From Zygnema cylindricum (Eukaryota > Streptophyta > Zygnematophyceae > Zygnematales > Zygnemataceae), in the NCBI GenBank assembly GCA_037447655.1, contig JBBHKE010002789.1:124001-188000 (forward strand): a DNA stretch of 64,000 nt, read 5' to 3'. The stretch's first letter is position 1; each line of letters begins with the position of its first letter. Below the pieces are notes generated by a model. That model was not told the origin of the DNA. It did no database searches and worked only from the letters and a program-made list of their open reading frames with translations. Shown in pieces: positions 21,669-32,091 of the stretch. Both the position numbers and the translations under genes were made by a program.

Positions 21669-22815
21669 TGCAACTCTAAGACCTCCATAGGACCTCAGAG
21701 TAGGCAGCTCACACGAAGCCTCTAGGATAACCCTGACCCCTTTGTGTTTCACCAAGAATAACTGCCACCCTGGTAGACAAAAACATGACCACCTTTCCCT
21801 TTGTAAAGGCAAGACTCCCATGAGTCGATAGCAAAAAGAATTTTTTTTTCTCTGAATTTGCTCCCTGAGCAGTAAGTTATGAAGGGTCAAAGTTGACCTT
21901 TTTGTACAGCAGCTCTCTGAAAAGAAGGTCCAGTCTATCAAATTTTTCTAAGTCCTATCTCTCTCTAAAACTCTATCTATTAAAGTACCGCACCAACCAT
22001 AATAGTGTATCGTACATAAAGGTACACGTGCCGTTGTACTTTATGTACGGCCATTGTACAACATGGCCAAAAGTCGACACATGTCAATTTTGGATTCGTT
22101 TCTAGAATCCCTAGAGATGACGTAATCCAATTTGATTGTGCCACTTGGCGATTCATGTGACGTCGACCGCAAACCGCCAAAAACCTATTGCGTGATCTCG
22201 GCATGCTTCGTGGCCGTCCGATCAAGCCGGATTACAATCGTGGCCGTCATAAATGCTTGCGCAATATTTGTTTCGCCTTTGAAACAAAATGCGCAGTATC
22301 CGTTTCGGATGTGCTGTACGCCGTACATTACAAACTGTATCTATATCTAAATATCTCGTTGAATGAAGATAGCCGATGTGTAAACATTTAAATAACTATC
22401 ATACGCTATATCATACATCTCTGGTTTAGACTAGTTGGCTAAGGCTACCGGCTACTAGCTACTTTGACGGACAGTAGGTACCCAGTTCAAATCTTGGGCC
22501 CGTCAAATCTATTTTGGTAAAATCTACTAACCTAATATATATCCCCGTCTAGATAGCATAGGCGGCCATGGCTCTATCTCCCTCTCCAACTTTCAGTGAC
22601 TACGACAAGTGAGGGAGCTGGAAAGAGGAGTTAGAGGCAGACTGCCTCTAACTCTTTTCTGCATTTTACAAAACCTAGAAAATACTAAAATAACCTTTAA
22701 TTTCTACACTCCCCTTATTTTCTAGTCACTCTTTATTTTAAGATCACACTTCTCTCGGCAAAAAATTAGTTTAGGGGAAGGAACAAGTTTGGTCATCATA
22801 TCTGCTACCATTTCA
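21669..22815 (-). mobile_element. Cop6: 3' end of a family I copia element up to the gap
   Basis: LTR 21669-22708 (TGTAGAAATT...GTTGCA in element sense), polypurine tract 22709-22727, then about 90 bp of RNase H tail running into the N gap. It lies head-to-head with Cop5b and truncates its RT. The U3 hairpin is near 22580-22628. No target duplication can be tested because the other end is lost. Confidence 0.87.
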
Positions 22816-22825
22816 NNNNNNNNNN
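22816..22825. other. Assembly gap (10 N)
   Basis: Ten N between the RNase H tail of Cop6 and a plus-strand LTR fragment. A round number of N suggests a placeholder of unknown true length, so the adjacency here is not proven. Confidence 0.97.
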
Positions 22826-23084
22826 GAAAATTTTGGTAGGTAGTCACCTCTCCCTTTGAGAGTTTGTACAAATTGGCATTTTTACTGCCTCATAACTTAT
22901 CGGCTGGTTGGCCGTTTTCAGTGATTCTTTTTGCTACGGACTCAGGGGAGTCTAGGCTGCACAGGGGTGCAGTCAAATTGTCAGTTTGCCTTCTTGGGCA
23001 GAAGTGGTCGTGGCTTAAAGTGGGTTAGTTAAATACTATCTAGAGGCCTCCTGTATTCTGTAGTCCAATGGAGGACACATTGCA
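22826..23084 (+). repeat. LTR fragment (3' quarter), close to the Cop5a LTR
   Basis: It matches 18337-18595 almost base for base (TATA-distal part, R/U5) and ends ...GGACACATTGCA with the gag ATG at 23068-23070. It then meets a minus-strand LTR fragment with no PBS between them. Confidence 0.85.
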
Positions 23085-23869
23085 TCTCTCTCTAAAACTC
23101 TATCTAGTGAAGTACGGCACCAATCATATTACACTACCGTACACAAAAGTACAGCTGCCGGTGTACTTTCTGTACGATTATGGTACGGTATGGCCTAAAT
23201 GTCGACACATGTCATATCCGAATTCGGTCCCGTAATCCCCGGAGTTGCCGCGATCCAATGTAGTTGTGCCACGTGTCATCCGATGTGGCGATGACCACAA
23301 ACCGCTGAGATTCTTTTCTGCAATCTCGGCATTCTTCTCGGCCGTCCGATTGAATGCAGATTTCAATCGTAGCCGTCATAAATACTTGCGCGGCATTTGT
23401 TTCGTTTAAAGAAACAAATGCGCGGTACTCATTTCTTATCCAAACCGTAATCCGTACTTTTACATAATTGAATCTATGTATCCAGTAAATAGTTGCTGTT
23501 AAATGAATTATCCTACGTGGCAACATTTAAATAACTAACAAACCCTATAGCATGTAACTCTAGTCCTAGACTTAATGGATAAGTCTACCGGCTACCGGTG
23601 GCTTTATCAGGCGGCAGGTACCAAGATCAAATCCTAAATTTGATATCTTCCCTTTTAGTAAAGAAACTACCAATCTATAAATCAACTAACATATTTCCCG
23701 TAAACCTCTAGATAGCCTAGGTAGCCATGGCTCTAGCTTCCTCTCTAACCTTAAGTGACTACAACAAGTGTGGGAGTTGAAGAGAGGAGTTAGAGGTTGA
23801 TTGTCTCGGCTTTTTTTCTACGTTATATTTTAGACCTAGAAAATACTAAAAGAACCATCAATTTCTACA
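23085..23869 (-). repeat. LTR fragment (U3 side), family I
   Basis: Cop1/Cop2-like LTR lacking its R/U5 end. In element sense it starts TGTAGAAATTG at 23869 and stops at 23085. It contains the U3 hairpin near 23740-23788 and the GTAC inverted repeat near 23140-23178. No PPT lies beside it. Confidence 0.85.
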
Positions 23870-24683
23870 AGACCCAGGATTTGATACTGGTACCTACCGT
23901 CCGTCCAAGTAGCCTTCTGTCGTTACCATGTAGCCTAGAACCTGTGTTGATGTATATGGGGTACGATGGCTACTTAACTATATGGAAATATAGAAGTTCA
24001 TGTAACCAACGAACCGATAACAGTCACATAACGATGGTTAGATAGAATTACATCGTAAATACTACTTGTATTTTTAACGGTCCAGAATTAAGGCCGATAT
24101 CAATCGGACGGTAAAGGAGGAAGCAGGCGTCGCGGAATGGACGATTTGGCGGTTTGTGGTCACAGCCACACCACGTGCAACGTGGCAACATGACATTGGA
24201 TAGCGGCATCTTCGAGACATACCATGGCGAACCCGGATATGGCAGGTGTCGTCTTCTTGACCATGTCGTAAAATGGTCGTCGTCTTCTTGACCATGTCGT
24301 AAAATGGCCGTACAGAAAGTACTCCGGGCCGAGTACCTTTCTGTACTGTAGAGTGATTAGATTGGCTCCGTACTTTAGTAGTAAAAGGATTAGAGAGGGG
24401 TTTAGTACTTAGGAGAATTAAAAGTAGCCGCCTCTCTCCCAGAGAGCTTTTGTATAAAAGGTCATCTTTGACCATTGATAATTAACTGCTCAGGGGAGCA
24501 ATTTCAAGGATTTTTTTTGTAGTAGACTCAAGGGAGTCTGCTCTTCCAAGGGTTGCACTCTGGTCAGTCTGTATTCCATGAGAGTGTCAGTAATACTCAT
24601 ACAAAGACTAAGGGGTTGAGGCTATCCTTGTGACTTCTTATAAGCTGCCTACTCTGAGTACCTATGGAGGTCTCAGAGTTACA
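23870..24683 (+). repeat. LTR fragment (3' four-fifths), family I
   Basis: It lacks the first part of U3 and begins at the tRNA-like block (GACCCAGGATTTG). It contains a tandem duplication near 24245-24310, the GTAC inverted repeat (24311-24347), a clear TATA box (24453-24460) and a perfect 8-bp inverted repeat around the gag ATG (arms 24651-24658 and 24672-24679). It ends ...GTTACA at 24683, followed by non-copia DNA with no PBS. Confidence 0.85.
24453..24460 (+). promoter_or_regulatory. TATA box in LTR fragment
   Basis: TATAAAAG lies at the same place relative to the GTAC inverted repeat as in the Cop3 LTRs. Confidence 0.65.
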
Positions 24684-25095
24684 TTTATAAGTTGGGTTTG
24701 CACAGGCTTATATGACTGTGTAAAAATATCAAAACTAAGGATAAATTTTGCAGCTGCACTATGCTGCATAATAGCCTCTCTTACTAGCTTACAAATCAAA
24801 GCAAGCAAACAAGCAAGGCGGCAACTCTTCTCTCCTTTGTGGTAGAATAACACCGAATTGAAACTTTCAAGGAAGAAGGCGCACACACCTTCTCCTTCAA
24901 AATGTGAAACTCCAAAGGAGAAGTTTTGCACGTGTGATGTTCACGCACGAAACGAAACACTTGCACACTGAAACAAAAGTGACGCGAGACGAAATCCTAC
25001 ATTTCGTTCGCTGACACATCCAATATTGACGCGTAATGAAGTCATACGTTTCGGCGCCAAACATCAATACTCCAAAAGGTATAAACTCCAAACTA
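24684..25095. other. Unassigned intergenic DNA
   Basis: 412 bp with no convincing reading frame or named repeat. Short GC-rich words with CG and TTTCGT recur near 24930-25050. I see nothing functional. Confidence 0.5.
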
Positions 25096-25445
25096 CTTAG
25101 TGTTGGGTATCGAAGAGCCAATACCGATATTTGATATGTACCAAATATTGGGTCTTAATAATCAATATATCGAAAAAGTGAATATCGCGATATTTTTGCG
25201 ATATATCGACCAATAATTCAATATGTTTTCTACCGCGATATATTGAAGTGGATGCTAGGTCAAAATAGTTCAAAAGCCTCCACCCACCCCCTCGTGGCGC
25301 GCCTTTAGTGGGGGGGGGGGCGTACGTTGTTTTTGAACCTTTTATGTACGATTTTCCGTACGGTATCGAGGCCTCTGACCGATCGATATTCGATATATCA
25401 AATATCGAATTATCGAGATATAATTTTACCCGATACCCACCAGTA
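25096..25445. mobile_element. Small hAT-like non-autonomous DNA element
   Basis: About 350 bp rich in TATCGATATT-type palindromes. Its ends carry imperfect terminal inverted repeats, TAGTGTTGGGTATCG at the left and the complement of TACTGGTGGGTATCG at the right (13 of 15). Flanks CCAAACTA (25088-25095) and CCAAACAT (25446-25453) agree at 6 of 8 positions and would fit an 8-bp hAT target duplication. It has no transposase. The G run at 25311-25320 interrupts it. Confidence 0.6.
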
Positions 25446-26359
25446 CCAAACATACCCAAAATGTGTAGTCGCAAATCGAAGCCAAACGCTTTAATCGCCA
25501 ACCAGATATTTCAGTGATTTTTAAAACAACCCGTCACAAATTTAACTCGTGCGAAGTACTCGCACCAAATATCTCCACATCGATACATAGACAGGAATCA
25601 AAGTCGAGCGTTTCGTACGCGAACGCCATATAGATTGCAATTTGCCAAAGCGTCACTTCGCCCGATTCAACAATGAATCTAACAATAATGATCCACAAGA
25701 TGTTAAGGTTTGTAGATAGAGTGATGTTATCGACGATCTCGTTAAAGGGATGCCAAGACTTCGTCTAAAATAAGAGAAGAAAAAGAAAAAAGTAATTGAA
25801 GAAAAGAATAGATGTGTATCATAAGGGATGGTTTTGTATCGTAAGAGATGAATCATGAAAGAAGAAGAAGACCAAAGTGTTGTTCTGAGACAAGTGTTGG
25901 TACTGAAGATGAAGAAGATGCAGCAGTAGTCATCGTAGAACAAATCAAGAGAGAAAGCTTCCACAAATACCGATGGCTGAACAGCAACTTTGACAGACTA
26001 TAACTTTCAGAAAAACGCTCCAAACGTCCTGAAAATTTGCCACAATGTAGATAACATCCAAAGGAACACACACACAAAATTTCAATCAATTCCGCTCACA
26101 AATCTGTGAGATATGTAGAAATGAAATTACATAAAACTGAGTGTACAGTTTTCATATCATTTGTTCCTAAAAATCAAATTCACTAACATTTTTCGTACGT
26201 CAACACGTGACATGGCCCATGCCAATGGAGAAGGCAATGATGTAGAATTCCTTCCTTCTAAGAGCTAAAGGGCTTTCAATGGCCTTCAAAAGGCTACTAC
26301 CATCGTTGAAACCTGGACCCCTCCTTGCACATCCCACAAAAGTCTGGACTAACTCACCT
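25446..26359. other. Unassigned intergenic DNA
   Basis: 914 bp, AT-rich, with short purine-rich runs near 25765-25930. No supported gene. Confidence 0.5.
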
Positions 26360-26745
26360 ACAACACTCATACATTCACCAACTCTCCCCTCTCCTCTCTA
26401 TTTTTCTCTCTTTCTCTACTCCTTCCCCCCACCCCCTCCCACAATTTCTCTCAGTCCCATTTATTTTCCTCTTAAGAAGATAAACCTCGCTTTTTCTTTC
26501 CCTCTTATTCTTCTACCACCATTAACCTACACTCATTTTCCCCTCCCTTTTTTCTCCTCCACCATTCATTTTCCTTCTCCGTTTCCCCCCTTTTTCCATT
26601 ATTATTCCTCTCCCTTTCGAGTTCCTCTTTCACAATCCTCGCCCTCATATTTATCCCACTATATTTTTCACCCCACTTCATTCCCTTCCCACCCTCTTCT
26701 TTTTCTCCCTCTTTAACTTTTTCTTCCCTCTCCCTTTAGCCAAAT
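26360..26745 (+). repeat. Pyrimidine-rich (C/T) low-complexity tract
   Basis: Almost only C and T on the plus strand for nearly 400 bp, mostly CCTCC/TTCCC/TTTTC runs. It gives a 145-codon open frame (26279-26716) of Pro, Leu, Phe and Ser. This comes from base composition and is not a gene. Confidence 0.8.
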
Positions 26746-26784
26746 ACAAATTTTGTAACTACTTATGATATCGCATAACTTTTG

Positions 26785-27591
26785 TGTTGTTCTAGGACCA
26801 CCGGTGTAAGTGGAAGAGCTGCAGTAGTAGTAGAAGTAGACATGATACACTCTCAGAAGCTATCAAGAATCCTACCAAACAGCTATTTTTAAGTGCTCAC
26901 CAAATCTTGTACAAGCATCCAAAACTTCACAAATCTCTATCAAAGTATAGAACATCATGAACACTGACAACTCCCAAAGTTTCAGTAGAATTGACCCGAC
27001 AACACTCAAGATATAATACTCAAAAGTTTCCCAAAAATTGTCTGCGGTTTTACTACTTGGAAGTCTGGATACATAATGTGTTCCGAGTCCTAAGTCTTAT
27101 ACTTGTGTTGTACCGGCAATACCATTGTACCTGAGAGGCACGTCAAACCACCAAACTAACGCTAATCTGTCAAGCTACAACTGAGCTACCACTAAGCTAC
27201 CACTGAGCTGCCCACTAAGTTGACTATAATCATATCTATCGCAGTTGCCCTATACTATGCAGAATCATATTCAACATATCGGACGCTGCGTTTTCCGTAC
27301 GGACCATATCAAACGTGATCGCAGTTGCGTTGCCTTATCTTCGTCGCTGCCTCTTTGTTTTGATTGCATCGCAGCTGCGTTGCTGCATCGCTGTTGCGTT
27401 GCTGCATTGCAGCTGCGTTGTCTCCCCTCAATGTGTGACATATATATGTGGATATAAGTGCCAATCCAAGATATCTGTAATGTGCTTTAAGTGACGATGC
27501 TGTCATTTAAGTGACGACGCATTACTATGTAGATTTGTCTTCTTGTTCGTCACACTAATTTACTGAGACTTACAGCTTTCCAAAATGAACA
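26785..27591 (-). repeat. Cop7 3' LTR (family II)
   Basis: 807 bp, TGTTCATTTTGG...GAACAACA in element sense. It holds short internal repeats of GAGCTACCACTA type (27163-27225) and GCAGCTGCGTTG type (27366-27420). The polypurine tract 27592-27612 lies beside it. Unlike family I, the gag ATG is about 60 nt before the LTR end and is not framed by an inverted repeat. Confidence 0.92.
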
Positions 27592-29031
27592 CTCCCTTAA
27601 AGCTTTAGACTCAATGTATCAGCGCAGCTGCGATGTCACACTTAGCGCAGCATGGCAGCATAGCAGCGCAACATGGCAAATTAGCAGCACAGCAAACCAA
27701 CTAATCACCAGGTTCCACTACACCCTAATTTTGGCTTAGCGCAACATGGCAATATCGCAGAGCAACAACTCATCTATTCACCCAATCCTACTGCATCCCT
27801 ACAATACTTCAGCATGTGAGCAGGAAGAGCTTTAATAAGCATATAAACAATCATTCTTGCGTCTGACAGATAGTATAATTTGATCACCCTAGAGAACACT
27901 TTTTCTCTTACAAATTTTTATCTTACATCCATGTGGTAACTCTTCAAGTGGTGACTTGGGTAAGAGGCAATGGCAATGGTAGCCTGGTTATCACACCATA
28001 TCACCAGTGGCCCAACCTGCATGTATCATAGTTCTTGCAACATTGATTTTACCCATAAGAGTTCTTTGAGGGCCGAGCTTGCTGCCATATATTCTGACTC
28101 CATTGTCGACTATGCTGTAACCTTTTGAAGTTTGCTGCTCCAACAGCAAGTTCTGTTCACAATTTGCAAAACGAATCCCGTGGTGGATTTCTGGCTTGGC
28201 ATATCGCCATAGCTTGCATCACTCTATGTTTGCAGTCTCACTTCTCCTCCGCCTAGTGTGAGTTTGAGGTCATTAGTTCCTACCAAATATCTTAAGACTC
28301 TCCTTGCTCCATCAAAATCAGATTTTCTCGGATTCTCTAGACTCTTGCTCAGTACCTCGACTGCTGCAGCAATATCAGGACGGATACAGTTCATGAAATA
28401 AATTAAGCTTCCCACTATCTCACTGTAAGGTATTTGTGTGATAGAATCATTCTCCCCTGACTCTAAATACTCGCTAACAATAACACTTGGTTCTGTCTCT
28501 TCTCCCTCTAACTCCTGCCGAAACTCCATTGGAGTTAGACATCCTTTTGCCCCCCGCATTCCATACTCATCTAACATGTTTCCAATAGCCTCATTTTGAG
28601 TCAACTTTATTACTTTCTTATTTCTGTCCCTCTCTACTAAGATACCCAAAATATATTTTGCCTCGTCGAGGTCTTTCATCTCGAACCGTGAGTTTAGAGC
28701 AGTTTTGATTTTGTTAATTTCAGCAATTGATTTGCTAATTAATAGTAAATCATCTACATACACCGCTATATACACTATCCCATTTTCACCCTTTAGAACA
28801 TAGACAGAGTGATCAGAACTTATCCTTTGAAATCCTAGGCTGGTCAAGAATTCATCAAGCTTCAGATTCCATTGCCTAGGGGCCTGTTTTAGGCCATACA
28901 GAGATTTTAGCAACTTGCATACTAAGTGCTCTTTTCCTGGTTCTGCATACTTTTCATGTTGTTGCATGTAAATGGTCTCCTCTAGTTCTCCATGCAAAAA
29001 TGTTGTCTTTACATCCATCTAATGTATTTCG
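27592..29031 (-). pseudogene. Cop7 RT (main part)-RNase H
   Basis: 29018-28224 is a 264-codon open frame. It begins MDVKTTFLHGEL and includes LKQAPRQWNLKLDEF and the YVDD box (AVYVDDLLL, near 28750-28775), continuing through GSLIYFMNCIRPDIAAAV to the RNase H junction. RNase H follows in 28223-27800 with stops and shifts, then a GCAGC-rich untranslated stretch (27613-27790) and the polypurine tract. The RT active site is intact. The upstream RT codons are separated by the solo LTR at 29032-30092. Confidence 0.9.
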
Positions 29032-30092
29032 TGAAACTCTGAGACCTCCATAAGTCCTTAGAGTGGACATCTTCCAAGATGCCTCTAGGATAACCCTGAC
29101 CCCTTTGTGTTTCGGCAAGAATTAGTGCCACCCTGGCAAACAAAAACACTGACCACCTTCACCGCTATGAACGAAAGACTCCCTTGAGTCAATAGCAAAA
29201 AGAATCTCTGAATTTGCTCCCCTGAGTAGTAAGTTATGGAGGGTCAAAGTTGACCTTTTGTACAGAAGCTCTCTGGGAGAATGGGTCCTATCTACCAATT
29301 TTTCCTGAGTCTTATCTCTCTCACAAACTCCATCTACTGATGTGCGGACCAATCATATTACTCCTCCGTACACAAAAGTATAGCTGCCGGTGTACTTTCT
29401 GTACGAATACTGTAGGACATGTCCGAAATGTCGACAAGTGGTATATCCGGATTCGCTGCATTAATCCTCGGAGATACCGCGATCCAATGTCTTTCTGCCA
29501 CATATCATCCGATGTGGCGATGACCACAAACCGCCGAAATCCTCTTCCGCGATCTCGGCATACATTCCGGCCGTCCGATTAAATGCATATTTAATCGTAG
29601 CCGTAATAAATACCTGCGCGGTATTCGTTTCGCTATCGAAACAAATGCGAGGTACTTGTTCCTTGTCCGTACCTTTAATCCGTACTTTTACATAACTGGA
29701 TCTATGTATCCCGTACGCAGTTGTAGTTAAAAAATTTATCCAACGTAATTATATATAAATAATTATCAAACCCTGTACTATGTATCGTCGGATTTAGACC
29801 TAACGGCTAAGACTACCGACTACTGGCTATCTATCATTCCGTAGGTACCAGGATCAAATCCTGGTTCTGACGCCAATCCTTTTAGTAAATATACCAGTAA
29901 ATAAACTAATCTATTTCCCGTAAATCTTTGGATAGCCTAGGCAGCCATGGCTCTAGCTTCCACTCCAACTTCCCAGTGACTGCGACAAGTGTGGGAGTTG
30001 GAGAGAGAAGTTAGAGATAGACTGCTTCGTCTTATTTCTGTATTTTAATTTAGATCTAGAAAATACTTAAAAAGGAACCATTAATTTCTACA
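29032..30092 (-). mobile_element. Cop8: solo LTR (family I) inside Cop7 RT
   Basis: 1061 bp LTR with no internal region. RT coding of Cop7 stops on one side and resumes on the other. Flanks TTTCG (29027-29031) and TTTCC (30093-30097) fit a 5-bp target duplication with one change. It is most simply the product of recombination between the two LTRs of a full insertion. It shows clear copies of the U3 hairpin (29963-30003), the GTAC inverted repeat (29367-29405) and the antisense tRNA-like block with a perfect T-arm-like repeat CCAGG-ATCAAAT-CCTGG. Confidence 0.92.
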
Positions 30093-31587
30093 TTTCCATA
30101 TCTTCTATAGCAGCTAGAGACAACAAAATCCTAACTGTCGGAAATCTTACAACCGGAGAAAAAGTTTCTTCAAAATCAATTCCTTCCTTTTGATTATACC
30201 CCTTTGCCACAAGTTTGACCTTATATTGTTCATTGGTGTTATCAGGATTTAACCTCACCTTGAATACCCATTTGCTGTCGATTGCTTTTCAATCCGGTGG
30301 AAGGTCCACAAGCTCCCATGTTTGAGCCTCCATGATGGACTTTATTTTGTCGTTTGCAGCCTCGATCCAGTGATTCCGCTCCGGTGATGTGAAGGCCTCT
30401 TGGATGGTCAAAGGCTCCCTTGAGGCTGCGGAGTAGGCAAACTGAGAGCTTGCTTGTAGGCGACTGCTGGATCTTCTTCCCCCCGGAAATTCAGAGGCTG
30501 AGATCGTCGGATGCCGCGCATTGCGCTGATTGCGCTGGTTGCGATCTATGTTTATTGACCGCTGTACGTCCGGTTGGAGCTGAACTTGTTGAGGAACTTG
30601 GAGAAAGACAGACTCCGTAGTCACCACCGGAGAATTTTGCATTTGCGAGACAATTTTTTGCTTGCAATCTAAAATGACATACTTCTGTACTTTTTGTTGC
30701 TTTTGCTGCTCTGTCATTTGAAATAAATTTATGGAGTCAAGCTCATGTTTTACAATAATATTCCTTGCTACAACTATTTTCTGTCTCTCAAACACAAAGA
30801 CTCTATAACCTTTTGAGTGATCATCATATCCTAACAGAATACCCGATAATCCTTTCAGTTCCATTTTCCATCTATTTTTAGACGTATCTAAGATAAAGCA
30901 TTTACTACCAAAGACCTTGAAATGGCTAACATCTCGTTTGCTACCTATCCAAATCTCGTAAGGAGTAGTTTCTACCAATCTTGATCCTATTCTATTCTTA
31001 ATGTAAACTGCACAATTTAGAGCCTCACCCAAAATTTCGAATCCACATTTTTATTTGCGAGCATCGACCTAGAGCTCTCTGTGAGAGTTCTATTTAATCT
31101 CTCCGACACCCCATTTTGTTCCGGTGAATATTGAACAGTCAACTGATGACTTATACCTTCCTCGAGTAAAAAGGTTTTAAATTCTTTCAGTGTATATTCA
31201 CCACCATCGTCCGATCTAAGCTGCAAAATAGGTAAATTATGAAGTTTTTCAACCCATGGTTTATAGTGTTTGAAGTGACCAAACACTTCACTCTTTTCCT
31301 TCATGAAGTAAACTTTGTAAACCTGGAGAAATCATCTGTGAAGGTGACCATATATTTCATCCCCTCGGCAGATGGAACCTTCGCAAGACCAAAAACATCC
31401 GAATAAATTTGTTGTAAAAGTTTTGTTGACCGATGCTTATACTCTTTAGGAAATGGCAGTCTGTGGATTTTGCCTAAAGCGCAGCCATCACATGTTTTGA
31501 CTGGCTGATATGTGATTGATTCACCCTCTATTTTTCCAGCAAGTACCATTTTTCTTAAACTATCATAGTTTACAAGGCCTAATCTTT
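30093..31587 (-). pseudogene. Cop7 integrase to start of RT
   Basis: 31587-31300 is the second half of the HHCC region (CDGCALGKIHRLPFP) and the first catalytic Asp (IYSDVFG). 31304-31017 is the core with LRSDDGGEYT and EQNGVSERLNR (second Asp and Glu present). 31032-30289 is the integrase C-terminus (GYDDHSKGYRVFV) and a long linker to WELVDLPPD. The rest up to 30093 is the RT entry. Two frameshifts (near 31303 and 31020) break an otherwise well-kept integrase. Cop9 separates it from protease at 31588. Confidence 0.88.
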
Positions 31588-32091
31588 TGAAATTCTGTGG
31601 TCTCCATTGACCCACAGAATGAGCAGCCTATGTAAAGCCTCTAGGATAATATTTGCCCCTTCTACTTTCCCGCTGAATAAGCGCCGCCCAGGCACACAAA
31701 TATTCTGACCACTCTCACCCTTGTGAGGACAAGACTCCCCTGAGTCAAACGCAAAAAGAATCACTGAATTTGCTCACCCGAGCAGTAAGTTATGGTTGGT
31801 CAAAGATGACCTTTATAGTTACAAGCTCTCTTAGAGAGAGAGGTACCTAAATATTACTAAGTCTCGGTCTGCCTACTCACGACTACCTACTATTAAACCC
31901 TAGTCCAATAGGAACACTATAAAGTACAAGAAGGTACAATGGGCGATGTACTTATTGTACAACTATTGTACGACAAGGTCTACAAGGTGACACCTGTCAT
32001 ATCGGAAGCCATGGTTCCTCCTCCCATCTTCTCCGGTATCAAATAATGTGGCGCCACGTGGCACCGCGTGACGCTATATCCGTATGCCGCC
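31588..32091 (-). repeat. Cop9 truncated 3' LTR
   Basis: Only the R/U5-side 504 bp of the LTR, ending ...GAATTTCA at 31588. The sequence equals 35121-35624. At 32091 it switches to RT coding DNA, with only a short C-rich overlap at the junction. Confidence 0.94.

Noticed and set aside
26279-26716. 145-codon open frame with Met start
   Set aside because: It lies in the C/T-only tract; the protein is only Pro/Leu/Phe/Ser. Base composition explains the absence of stops.
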